A program made the translations under genes and the position numbers. Below, in pieces: positions 6,472-18,900 of a stretch of 22,562 bases of DNA. Within the stretch, counting starts at the first letter, position 1. The number at the start of each line of letters is the position of its first letter. The stretch comes from a virus. Below the pieces are notes generated by a model. The model was not told where the DNA came from. It saw only the letters and a list, made by a program, of their open reading frames with translations, and searched no databases. The stretch lies in the IMG/VR virus record IMGVR_UViG_3300012920_000304, positions 1-22,562 of that record, one strand, 5' to 3'.

Positions 6472-9400
6472 ATGGCCACTACAGACAGACAAAACAGATT
6501 ACTTGTAGCCGAGGATTGGCGTAAGATTTATCAGGCTTTTCAACAAGCAGATTTCAAAAGTTACGACTTTGAAACTCTAAGAAGAACTATGATCACGTAT
6601 CTACGTGAAAATTATCCTGATGACTTCAACGATTTTGTTGAAAGTTCAGAGTATGTAGCACTTATAGACCTAATTGCATACATGGCACAGAGTTTATCAT
6701 TTAGAGTTGACCTCAACGCCAGAGAAAATTTTTTAGAAACTGCAGAAAGAAGAAATAGTATTTTAAGACTGGCAAGACTTGTCAGTTATAATCCAAAAAG
6801 AAATCAACCTGCCACTGGACTTTTGAAAATAGATTCAGTGTCAACAACACAAGATGTGTTTGATTCAACAGGCACTAACTTGGCAAACCAAAGCATAATT
6901 TGGAATGATAGTGCAAACAGCAATTATAGAGAACAGTTTACCACAATATTAAATGCCGCTAATCAAACAGGCCAAATAATTGGCAAACCGCGAGAGTCCG
7001 GAACCATTGGCGGAATATCAACAGAAATTTATACCTTGAACACTGAACAAAACGATTTACCAATTCAAAGTTTTTCTTCTACAATTGGCGGAACGTCTAG
7101 ACGTTTTGAAGTGGTTCCAAGCACCATACAAGAATCTGAAACCATTTACGAGGCAGATCCAATTCCTGGTACAGGATTAACATATGTGTCAAGAAATGAC
7201 GGGGCGGGTGATAGTTCTAACAACACAGGTTATTTTATGCTATTCAAACAAGGTGAACTTTTACAAGAAGATTTCACTGTGGACACCGCCATTACAAATT
7301 TTATAAAAAGCCTTAACAATGATAGTATCAACAACTCTGATATCTGGTTGTTTAAATTAGATCAATTTGGTTTGCCGCTTGAAAGATGGACTAAGGTGCC
7401 TGCTTTGTCAGGAAATAATGCCATATACAATTCGTTGGCAAAATCAGAAAGAAATCTTTACAACGTAGTTACTAAAGTAAATGACTCTATTGACCTAGTG
7501 TTTGGTGATGGCGTGTTCAGTAACCTTCCACTTGGGACATTTAGAGTGTATGCTAGAAGTAGTGATAATGCCAAATTTGCAATACAGCCAGCAGATATGA
7601 CAAACATACAAACAATCATACCTTATGTTGATAAAAACGGCGGCTTGCAAAGTCTTACTGTAACAATGAGTCTTAAAGCCAGTGTATACAATTCTGCTGA
7701 AACAGAATCAAATGATTCCATACGTGAAAAAGCATCTCAGGTTTATTATGCTCAAAATCGAATGATCACTGCAGAAGACTATCAAGTTATGCCTTTAAGT
7801 GCTTCACAAGAAATTATCAAAGTAAGATCAGTAAATAGGTCTGCTTCGGGCATATCACGTGCCAAAGAAATTGTTGATCCAACGGGTGCTTATTCTAATG
7901 TAAACACTTTTGCAGATGACGGAATAGTTTATCGTGAAGAATCAATACAAAAATTCACATTTAATTTTTCTAATAGAAATAATATCCAAAATGTTATACA
8001 AGCAGATGTTGAAACAAAAATTAAAGAACCTTACTCCAGACATTTTTATTATCTAAAATACGGAACAAAAGATTTAAGTTCCTTAAATGCTACATGGAAT
8101 AGTACCACAACCGACACTAACACAAATACAGGATTTTTCAATTCAGGAGGTGCTATATCTGTTGGAGATTTTGCCACATCAAACTTTAAATTTGTAAAGC
8201 CTGGAGCATTAATTAAATTTACATCGCCAGACACCAGAGAATTTTCCAATAATAAACTGGTGACAGCAGGGACTAATAATGCGGAAGACAGACTTTGGGC
8301 AAAAGTTGGCTCTGTTGTTGATGACGGTTCTAATGGTGGACTTGGAAACTTAGAGTCTGGACTTGGCCCTGTTTTACTAACAAACGTTGTACCAAACGGA
8401 GCAATAGTAAACAGTGTATTCGCTAACTTGACTACAACTTTCAGTGATACTTTGAAAACAGATTTAATTGATCGTATTGAAGCCTATGAAGATTTTGGTT
8501 TAAGATATGATGTTGAGTCAGAAACATGGAAAGTGATCACATCCACTAACCTCAGTGATAGCACTGTGTTTGCTTTGACCAATGCAGGCGATACTTCGGA
8601 TGGAAATTTAGATGCTAGTTGGTGGTTCAAATTTACCAATGATGGAAGCACCTACACTGTAAATTATCGTAGTCTTGACTACATCTTTGAATCAGAATCA
8701 CAAAATATGTTTCATTTTGATGCACAAGAAAAAATTTATGATTATAAAACTGGAAGAGTTGTAAAAGACACTGTAAAAATATTAGCCAGCAATACTATAC
8801 TTTCTAGTAGTAGTGCAATTGGCTATCCACTCACCTTTGCTGTCACCAATACTGTGACAGAAGCAGATGGATTCCAAGATAACAGAAAAGTAAAAATTGG
8901 ATTTTTAGATAGTGATGATGACGGTGTTGTAGATAATCCAGAACTGTTTGATATTTTCGTAGAGCCAGACACAGCCATCACGACAAAATTTGTATTTTTT
9001 GAAAAGTTTTTAAGTTACAATAACATTGAAAGATTTAGACCTTACGGAGCAAGTAATTTTCTTGTGTTTGAAAAGGAAACAGATGTAAACTTAGCAACCA
9101 CAACCTATGATGACAATCAATTGTTTTATTTCTATGATCAATTAGAAGATGTGGTTAAAAAATACAGTGCAACAACTAACACTCTGACAACGTCTACTGA
9201 TTATATTGCAAGACGTGGTAGGAGCAATGTAAACTTCCAATACAAACATCATGCCGGGCAGGAAACAAGAATTGACCCTGCTATATCAAATATTATTGAT
9301 TTATATCTATTGGAAAGAACATATGATAATTTATTTAGAATATTTTTACAAAACGGTGGTGAAGAGCCAAAACCAAGCACTAGCGATCAGTTAAGAATAA

Positions 9401-9975
9401 GTTATTCAGGAACATTAAATCCGCTTAAGAGTTTATCTGATCAAATCATATATCATCCTGTAAAATATAAAATTTTATTTGGAAAAAATGCAGAGGAAAA
9501 TTTACAAGCCACTTTCAAAGTTGTTAAAAATCCAGGTACAAATGTATCAGATGCTGTCATTAAGACTAGAATAATTGCCGCAATGAATCAGTTTTTTGCA
9601 TTAGATAATTGGGATTTTGGTGACAGTTTTTATTTTACAGAATTAGCCGCTTACATACACAATCAGTTAGCACCAGATTTGTTAACATTATTGATTGTTC
9701 CAAACCAGTCAGGACAGAGTTTTGGGTCTCTGTTTCAGATTGACGCCGGCGCAGACGAAATTTTTATCAGTGGGGCCACCGTTGATGATGTTTCAATAAT
9801 ATCAGCAGTGGGTGCCAACCAATTGGTTGCATCTGGAACTGTGGTAACATCAACAACAAATACAACAACTGGTACAAGCACTACTTCGGGATCAGCAGTG
9901 TCAGGCTCTACTACGTCCGGATCTTATTCTTCGGGATCAAGTTCATCATCAGGCAGTAGTGGGGCAGGATACTAA
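6472..9975 (+). CDS. 6: Baseplate wedge protein gp6, extended form
   Basis: A 1,167-residue wedge protein; T4 gp6 has 660. In T4, gp6 dimers form the inner ring of the baseplate. The N-terminus (residues 1-125) carries the family pattern: DWRKIYQAFQQADFKSYDFE, LIDLIAYMAQSLSFRVDLNA, then RENFLETAERRNSILRLARL. A J-like region follows (GDGVFSNLPLGTFRVYAR near 345, and AEDYQVMP near 435). The C-terminal core (about 985-1110) has LSDQIIYHPVKYKILFGKN, NWDFGDSFYFTELAAYIHNQ and ADEIFISGATVDD. The added length lies mainly in residues about 540-930, rich in Asp, Asn and Thr. The last 44 residues are an almost pure Ser/Gly/Thr tail. There is no clear ribosome site before the ATG; a short leader from the late promoter may explain this. 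The stop overlaps the giant gene start as TAATG. Confidence 0.88.
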   Translation: MATTDRQNRLLVAEDWRKIYQAFQQADFKSYDFETLRRTMITYLRENYPDDFNDFVESSEYVALIDLIAYMAQSLSFRVDLNARENFLETAERRNSILRLARLVSYNPKRNQPATGLLKIDSVSTTQDVFDSTGTNLANQSIIWNDSANSNYREQFTTILNAANQTGQIIGKPRESGTIGGISTEIYTLNTEQNDLPIQSFSSTIGGTSRRFEVVPSTIQESETIYEADPIPGTGLTYVSRNDGAGDSSNNTGYFMLFKQGELLQEDFTVDTAITNFIKSLNNDSINNSDIWLFKLDQFGLPLERWTKVPALSGNNAIYNSLAKSERNLYNVVTKVNDSIDLVFGDGVFSNLPLGTFRVYARSSDNAKFAIQPADMTNIQTIIPYVDKNGGLQSLTVTMSLKASVYNSAETESNDSIREKASQVYYAQNRMITAEDYQVMPLSASQEIIKVRSVNRSASGISRAKEIVDPTGAYSNVNTFADDGIVYREESIQKFTFNFSNRNNIQNVIQADVETKIKEPYSRHFYYLKYGTKDLSSLNATWNSTTTDTNTNTGFFNSGGAISVGDFATSNFKFVKPGALIKFTSPDTREFSNNKLVTAGTNNAEDRLWAKVGSVVDDGSNGGLGNLESGLGPVLLTNVVPNGAIVNSVFANLTTTFSDTLKTDLIDRIEAYEDFGLRYDVESETWKVITSTNLSDSTVFALTNAGDTSDGNLDASWWFKFTNDGSTYTVNYRSLDYIFESESQNMFHFDAQEKIYDYKTGRVVKDTVKILASNTILSSSSAIGYPLTFAVTNTVTEADGFQDNRKVKIGFLDSDDDGVVDNPELFDIFVEPDTAITTKFVFFEKFLSYNNIERFRPYGASNFLVFEKETDVNLATTTYDDNQLFYFYDQLEDVVKKYSATTNTLTTSTDYIARRGRSNVNFQYKHHAGQETRIDPAISNIIDLYLLERTYDNLFRIFLQNGGEEPKPSTSDQLRISYSGTLNPLKSLSDQIIYHPVKYKILFGKNAEENLQATFKVVKNPGTNVSDAVIKTRIIAAMNQFFALDNWDFGDSFYFTELAAYIHNQLAPDLLTLLIVPNQSGQSFGSLFQIDAGADEIFISGATVDDVSIISAVGANQLVASGTVVTSTTNTTTGTSTTSGSAVSGSTTSGSYSSGSSSSSGSSGAGY
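9841..9972 (+). repeat. Ser/Thr/Gly low-complexity tail of gp6
   Basis: Residues 1124-1167 of gp6 are almost only Ser, Thr, Gly, Ala and Val, ending GSSSSSGSSGAGY. The DNA is a run of near-repeated ACA/ACT/TCA/GGA codons. It is probably a flexible tether and lies directly before the giant gene. Confidence 0.85.
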
Positions 9976-12900
9976 TGGCTGACAATCCAATTAATCCACT
10001 TACTAATCAAGAAGTTGTACAACAAGGTTCTACCGAAATACGTAGGACAGTCCAGCATCTACCAGCATTTTATCGGACAGATACTAACCAAAGATTTTTG
10101 GCAAGTACCATGGATGCTTTGGTACAAAAAGGATCTCTAGAAAGACTTGACGGATTTATTGGTAGACAAGATGCATACACTAGAAAATCGGGTGATCGCT
10201 ATCTTTTAGCAACTGACAGGAATAGACTTGCCTATCAATTAGAACCAGCAGTAACATACACTAAAAATGATACCACGTCGGTTAATCCAGAAGACCAAGT
10301 TGAATTTACAGCCACGTATGATGATTATATTAATCAAATAAAATATTTTGGCGGAAAAGTAAGCAATCATGATAGATTGAATAAAGCAAAAATATACAGT
10401 TGGAATCCTGCTATTGATTATGACAAACTAATCAATTACAGAGAGTACTATTGGTTGCCTGAAGGGCCTAATGCATTAGAAATTGATGTGGTTGGTCCGG
10501 GTGCAGTAGTCGAATATAAAGTCACAAATGTGGTGAAAGGTGCCTATAATTTTAGTGTGCAAGATGGAACAAACAACCCAATACTGAAACTTTATAGAGG
10601 TAACACATACAAGTTTGATATAGATGCAAAAGGCCATCCTTTTTGGATCATGACAGAACCTTATAAGGATAAAATTTCAGCAGATGGATCTACATCAACC
10701 ATTTATGATACAGGGGTAACGAACAACGGTACTGACTATGGCACAATTACATTCACAGTGCCAGCCTCAGGTCCAAACACTCTGTATTACCAATGCGGCG
10801 TCCATGATAATATGAACGGAGTATTGCAAATTGCTACGATTCAAGACACCGACGACATAGATCCAGACAAAGAAATTATTGGTGCTAAAAATTATAGCAT
10901 CCGCACTTTAGATCTATCTAATGGTATGAAAATAAAATTTGCAAATAACAAAGTTAGTTCAACATATCAAAACAAAGAATACTATGTTGAAGGTGTTGGA
11001 GAAAAAATTACACTTACAGATGTTAGTAAACTTATCACTCCAGGCAGTTATTCAGAAGAATTTACTGTAGGATACGATTCCTTTATGTTTGACCAACAAC
11101 CTTACGGAAAAGCACTGTATAGGCCTGAATCCCTAGACTACATTACTATAAAAAGAGATTCGCTAGATAGGAACGCATGGTCAAGATACAATAGGTGGTT
11201 CCATCGATCTATAATTGAAGAAGTTGCACGTATTGAAGGATACACTGCTAACCTAAATGAAACAGACAGGGCCAAACGACCTATCATTGAATTTGATTCT
11301 GGTCTTGCTTTATATAATCACGGAACAGTGGCAAAAGATCCTATCAAGGTGATTGATACTGTCACAACTGATGCATTTAGCAGTGTGGTAAACCAACCTG
11401 GATATAGTGTGGATGGCATCACATTAGAAGAAGGAGACAGAATTATATTCACAGCAGATACAGACAATCTTGTGAAAAATAATATTTACGTAGTAAACTT
11501 TATCACTGCAACAGACAGCAGTAAAGTAATAGCGTTAACCAAAGCCACTGATGGCACACCAGCAAATGGTGATTCTGTTTTTGTGGAGTTTGGAACAACA
11601 AACATTGGCAAAACTTTTTATTATGACAGTGCAAGTACATCTTGGAAAGAAGCACAACAAAAGACTAAAGTTAATCAACAACCACTGTTTGGTATGTGGG
11701 ATAACAATCATGTCAGTTTTGATGACGAAACAACATATCCTAACAGTTCGTTTGCAGGTGCTAAGGTTTTTGAATATGCCACTAGTGACAGTGCAACAGA
11801 AGATACTGTCCTTGGCATCAAAGTAAAATATCAAACAATTAACAACATTGGTGATATTGTTTTTGACAGTGATCATACCAACGGGACATTTACCTACAAA
11901 AGTGATAAGCAAATTATTACTAAAAATTTAGCGGAGGGACATTTACATTACACAACCGATAGGACTTCTCACAATTCGAGAAGTGCATGGATTGAAAGGT
12001 TGTCTGAAAGTAAACAGCGGGTAAGTAGAACGTTTGAAGCCACAGAATTTGAAAAACAACTTTTTCCAATAGACTTTTATAAAGATAGTATTGACATTAC
12101 AGACTTGGAGATATCTGTTCAAGTAAATGGGGTTAATAAAAGTATTGAAACAGATTACACCCTCGTTGATGGCACACAAAACAAATATGTTAAATTTGTA
12201 AAAGAATTATCCATAGGTGATCAAATAAGATTAAACGTATACAGTGGCACTGTTAAACATAGCGAAAAAGGCATCTATGAAATTCCGTTAAATTTAGAAA
12301 CTAATACAGAAAATACACAGATAGGTACTTTTACATTTGGACAAATATTAAATCACGTAAAAGATATACAAGATAAAAATAGTGAAGTCACAGGCACTGT
12401 ACCTGGAGTGTCTAATCTACGTGACAAACCTGATGCAAGGCTGAAAGGTGGAAAAATAGTACAACATCAGGGTGCATTACTTCCAGCAATGTTTGGATTG
12501 ATTGATCAACAAGCAAATGTTATTAGATCAATTGAATATGTCAATCAACAATATGAATTATGGTACAACAGTTTCTTGACTAAAGCATTAGGTACAACAT
12601 ACGAAGGTGATCCAATCAGCAGACTGGACGAAATTATTGTAGCAATTGGAGAAGGAAAAAATTCACAATCACCTTTCTACTACGAAGACATGATTGGATA
12701 CGGTGAAAACGTTTCCGTCAGAACATATACTGTCAAAGACGATCTGGAAACAGAATACGCAATTGATAAGCAACACAGTTTGAAATCCTTAAGCAACCGT
12801 GCTGTATATGTGTATCTTAACAATGTACAATTATATGTTGGAGAAGATTACACGTTCAGCGACACAGATGATAGTATTTCAATTTCCGCTACTTTGGCAG

Positions 12901-15900
12901 ATGGTGATATAATCACAATCAGAGATTATGCCAATACAACAGGAAGTTATGTGCCACCTACTCCGACCAAACTAGGTATGTATCCAAAGTATAAACCTGA
13001 AATTATTACTGACGACACATACATTACGTCAACCAGTGTGATTAGAAAACATGACGGTTCGTATACCAAGGCCTATGGCGACGAGCGTGATGATCTTATA
13101 CTTGAACTAGAAAAAAGAATTTACAATAACTGCAAAGTCACATATGATAACAGTATACTAGATATAAACGATGTCATGCCTAGTGTGTTTACAAATACAG
13201 AATACACGCTTACCGAAATAAACGACACTATGAGCAGTGACTTTTATGTTTGGGCCGGAAGAAACAATGTACAATACATCAATAACACGGCGTTCCTTGA
13301 AGGTGAGCCGTTCACCTATAATTATTCAGGATCAACAGATAGAATCAAAGGAGAAAAGTTACCTGGGTATTGGAGAGCGATTTACAAATACTTTTATGAC
13401 ACAGACGCACCCCATCAAAGACCATGGGAGATGTTGGGACACAGCGAGAAGCCAACTGATTGGGAAGCAACATATGGTGCCGCGCCGTATACAGCAGGTA
13501 ATGATGTTCTCTGGACAGCCATAAGCACTGAGCCGGGTAGATACGGAAAACCAGAAATTAAATCTTATCTCCCAGTTGATGCGTCAGGAAACCTATTAGA
13601 TCCAATAACGGCTGGACTAGTTGATGTGCTTGACATTCCAGGTAGAACAAATAGTTGGAAATTTGGTGATCAAGCACCAGCAGAAACGGCATGGCGTAGA
13701 TCCAGTTCATATCCTTTTAGTGTGATCAAAACACTCGCATTAACAAAACCTGCTAAGTTTTTCTCAGTGTATTTTGACAATAGTAGATTGAAGTTAAACA
13801 CTGCAAACAATTATATTGATTCAGACACAGGAGTACGACAGAGATTGGCAACTGCAAAATATCATCTACAGACAGAAACAAATAATTCAACAGGAGTTGT
13901 CACTAGATACCAAACAGCAGGCTACCAACCTTTTGTAGTCAATTACCTCATATCACAAAATTTAGACACGGAAGTTTTCTTCTATAACAAAATGAAAAAT
14001 TTAAGTGTGCAGTTAGCATACAAGTTAGGTGGATTCTCTGATAAAAATAATCTAAAGATTCTTACTGATTCAGTGTCACCAGGATCCACATCAGGGTCCA
14101 AATTTATACCTGATGAGAATTACAAAATTTTGTTTAGGACATCCAATCCGGTAGAGACATTTGATTATTCAGGAGTCTTAATTGAGAAAAATGCAGAGGC
14201 AGGATCAGATGGATCCACTCTTTTAGGTGGATATAGAGTGCTTGGTTATTCTACTATAAAGCCATTTTTCAAATTTCAGTATCCTGTCAAAACTTCTTCG
14301 GCATCTGCTGTCCGCGTAGGGACAAAGGAAGTTAAACAATATAAAGATTATCAAGAAACGATCCAAACTATTCCATATGGCTATGTATTTGACACATTGC
14401 AGGACGTTGCAGATTTTTTACTAGGCTACGGACACTATCTTGAATCGCTTGGATTCAAATTCAACAAATATTCAAAAGAACTAAAGGAAACTGTAAATTG
14501 GAGCAACGCCGTAAAAGAGTTTTTATTTTGGACCACACAGAACTGGTCACCAGGTAGCGCCATTACAGTATCACCAGCCGCAGACGGATTCGAACTAGAC
14601 ACTAACAATACCATTGTTGGTCGATTAAGAAACATTGCTGGTGATTACTCAATGTTAGACGCTGGAGGCAGAAAACTAGATATAAGGGAAGTTTCTACTA
14701 AGCGTATAGGCAAAACATTTGATCTTGGAATCAAAAGTTCAGATATTGGATTATATAATATTTCTTTAAACACTGTTCAAAAAGAACACATTTTGTTATT
14801 TGATAATCGCACAGTTTTTTCTGATATAATCTATGATCCTTACACAGGCTTCAGACAACAACGTCTTAAAGTGGTTGGATGGAAAACAGCAAATTGGAAT
14901 GGTGATTATTATGCTCCTGGATTTATTTTTGATTCTGCAAAAGTAAATTATTGGAGCCGTAACACAGATTACAGAGTAGGTGACACAGTAGAATATCAAG
15001 GCAAATTTTATGTTGCTAAAATAAACCATAATAGTCTATCAAGTTTCGTTACAACTAATTGGACTTTGAAAGACGAAAAGCCTAAACCTCAATTGATTCC
15101 AAATTTTGACTATAAAATTTCGCAATTCAACAATTTTTATGACCTTGAGTCTAACAACTTTGATGAAGCACAAGAAAGACTGGCACAACGTTTAATTGGA
15201 TATCAAAATCGAGATTATCTAGAAAATTTATTTGTCAATGATGTTTCCCAATATAAATTTTATCAAGGATACATTAGAGAAAAAGGTACAAAAAATGCTA
15301 TTGATAAATTACTCAAGGCCAAATATGAAGATCAAGATATAACATTGGATCTTTACCCAGAATGGATGATACGTTCTGGTAGATTTGGTAACACTGATAG
15401 TAGAGAGAGTATACAAATAACATTAGACGAGTCAAAATTTGTCCGCAATCCACAAAGCATAGAGTTTTTCAACACAACAACTTTTGATAAGGATTATGAT
15501 AGAAGCCAAGCGGTCGCGGCCACTGGACTCTACTATAAACCTATAGATTATGATCCAAACACAACATTTTCACGTTATGATTATACAAAAGAAAACGTAG
15601 ATAGAGACAACGTGCAGATACTTAAGACTGCAGGATATCCACAACCGGGACAGGTGCAACACACTGCGTTTAATATTGTTGATTTATTGAATTTTGATGT
15701 TGAGTCATTAAAGCGTAATGATTTATTTTGGGTAGCAAACAAGTTCAACGCTGATTGGGACGTGTTCAGACTGTCTAATACTGGATTGAAAATAGTACAA
15801 TTACAATCTGTTGCAGATGGCCTAATTCAAATGACATTTAATGATTCTCATAATTTTGTTCAAGACACAAACAGAACTACCGCAGACTTTTTTGCTATAA

Positions 15901-18900
15901 CAAGTGCTCAGTTGACCGAACTTAACGCTGTGTATCAGGTTAATCAAATCATAGACCATAAAACGATTATAGTAGAGTATGGAGGAGGCACAGCCGAACT
16001 ACCAACATTGGATGATCAATCCACTGCTGACAGTTATGGAAATGTTTTAAAGTTTATATCAGTACGTTTGTCTTCTATGGACAATGTCAATGATATTATA
16101 CACTACAACGATTTCAAAGATAAGGACGCATCATTATCGTTGCCTGGAGATAAAGTTTTCACTGACAGTGATACTTCAGGACTATGGCGAGTCTACGAAA
16201 AGCAAGATCCATATAATTATACGAGACAGTTGTCTCCAAATTCTACAATAGCCAATCAAGATTTTGGATTCCGAGTTGTAGCACGTAATGATGGAAGAAC
16301 AATAGTTGTTTCCTCGCCAACACACAATCAAGGATTTATAAACTTCTTGTTTAGAAACACACCTAGTGGAGTGTTTCAAAATCAAGGGTCAGTTACAACA
16401 ACCGCAGGTGATGATAACACTGGTAGACTTGGGTACAGTCTGTCAATGAGCACAGATGAAAATTTTGTTGTGGCAGGTGCACCTTTTGCCAATAGTCTTG
16501 GATCTGATGGAAGCACAAGATTTTCTGATGCTGGATTAATAAAAATATTTGTTTGGGATCCTAACAGTTTCACATACTCAGCGTTATCAACTAGGCTACC
16601 ACCTACAGATGAAGCAAGTCAAAATTTTGGTTGGGCACACAAGATATGTGAACCATCAGCAGATTCAATTAGAAGTACTCCAGTCAAATACATGTTTGTG
16701 TCTGCACCAGGCATTAGCACTGATACTGGAGCGGTATACATGTATGAGTGGGGAGTTGGCGCAGACGGGTCAACATATGATACTTGGACTCAAAATCTCA
16801 CAATAAGTTCAAACGATGCTGGAACCAATAAGAGATTTGGACATGCATTAGCGGCCAACGATAACGGTGACTTGTTAGCAGTAAGTTCTAAAGCACCAGG
16901 TAAAGCAGGAATGGTTGAAATATTTAGGAGAACATCTCAGAGCAACGATGACAGTGTGGATCACAGTTTTACTCATATACAAACATTAAGCGGTGTGACG
17001 GCTGACGGTTCAAGTATCAACTCAGAATTTGGCCATGATTTAGCCATGAGTAAAGATGGAAACACACTAATAATTACGGCACCAGGTGCAGATCAAACTA
17101 ATCAAGCAGATTCAGGCACAATATATTACTACAAGTGGGACGCTGATGGTGACAGCACTCTAGCCTACACTTTGCAACAAACTATACTGGCACCAGATAC
17201 AGAAAGCAATATGAGATTTGGAAGCAGTATTGATATTAACGATAATGGCAACAGATTAGTGATTGGTGCTGAAAACTTTGGTAACTCAAGAAAAATGTTA
17301 TTTGATAGCGGTGCCACTACTTTTGATTTACAAGACACTGAATTTGTTGATGCAAACACTGGATCAGGTGCTGTGTACACAGCAACATTATATAATACAA
17401 AATATATTATAGATGATAGATTAGTTACAACAGATGTCACCTCAGACGATGATTTTGGTAAAGGAGTTTGTGTAATAGATGATGCTGTATTTGTTGGTGC
17501 GCCCAATGATGATGGAAACATAGGCACAGACGGTAGCACTGTTTTAGAAAATGACGGCACAGTTTCGCTTTTTGATTTGAAAAAGAGTGGAGACTTTGCG
17601 TGGAGTAACATCACAACTGAAACTGCTTTTGTAGATACTACAAAATTAGGACATACATTTGATTTTGATAGAAGGTCTAATCAGATTAGAAATTACTACG
17701 AACTTTATGATCCAGTCAAAGGACAAATACCTGGATTAGCAGATAGAGAAATAAACATCAAGACACCGTGGGATCCTGCAATTTATAATTTTGGTTCCAC
17801 TGCGAATTTCAAGACACCGTGGGCGGAAAAACATGTTGGAGAAACATGGTGGGATCTAAGTAAAGTCAAATGGCTATGGTATGAACAAGACTCACAAGAG
17901 TATAAAACAAATCATTGGGGCAAAACTTTTCCAGGATCTGAAATTCATGTATATGAGTGGATAGAAAGCACTCTATTACCAAGCGAATTTGTAGACGGAA
18001 TACCTGCATTTCCTGATGACAGCAAATACACAGTAAAAGAACGTTACAACTCTGAATTAGACCAGTTTATAAATTATTACTATTACTGGGTAAGAAACAC
18101 CACAACAATTCCAGCAAACAGCGTTGCTGAAAGGAAAAATTCAACATCATTTATTAGTAATTTACTAGCAAATCCGCAAGGGTTAGGAGTAAGATATTTT
18201 GCACCTACAGACACTAACAAAATGATTATTGTGAATGCCAGAAATTTAAGTAACGATTCTATTGTCCTTAATGTAGACATTAGGAAAAATAATTTTGACG
18301 GGTCTGCTCACAGTGTCTGGAAACTGGCCAGAGAAGGAGATCCACAGTATAGACCTGGAACATCTATTGAGCAAAGATGGTGGGACAGTTTAATTGGCAA
18401 AAATGAATCTGGCGACATGGTTCCAGATATTACATTACCCCTAAATGAACGTTATGGTAACAACATAAGACCGAGACAGAGTTGGTATGTAAATCGTTAT
18501 GATGCTCTAAAAGAAATAATAGACTATGCTAACTCAGTATTGAAGAAAAATCAATTATCTGGCACAATTAACTTAGATAATCTTAACAAAGCAGAACCTG
18601 AACCTACTTCTGCAAGTCTAGAATGGGACGCTACTGTTGATACATATGCGGAACTAACATATTTAAACACTGCTGACCTATCAGGTGCTGTCAAATATCT
18701 TGTAAAAGCAGATGAAACTGCTAATAATTTCTGGGCAATATACACTTGGGACGGAACAAGTTTCACAAGAACAAAATTACAATCATACAATTCATCATCA
18801 TATTGGAGTTATGTAGACTGGTATGGTACAGATCCAGAAGTGCATGAAATGATACATGATGAAAATACGCCAATTGATGCCCAAGTGACTTATGAATATG

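Noticed and set aside
9975-10500. gp7 homology at the start of the giant protein
   Set aside because: Gene order suggests gp7, but I could not recognise gp7 motifs, so the name was not used.
11551-11826. 91-codon forward frame inside the giant gene
   Set aside because: It is an alternative frame within conserved sequence of the giant protein, with no ribosome site and no recognisable product.
17165-17614. 149-codon open frame on the minus strand
   Set aside because: It is antisense to FG-GAP repeats 6 and 7 of the giant protein; its Ser/Leu/Pro-rich product looks like a shadow of the forward codons.
18068-18075. TATAAATT as a possible late promoter within the giant gene
   Set aside because: One mismatch to the octamer, inside coding sequence and not followed by a gene start; expected by chance in AT-rich DNA.
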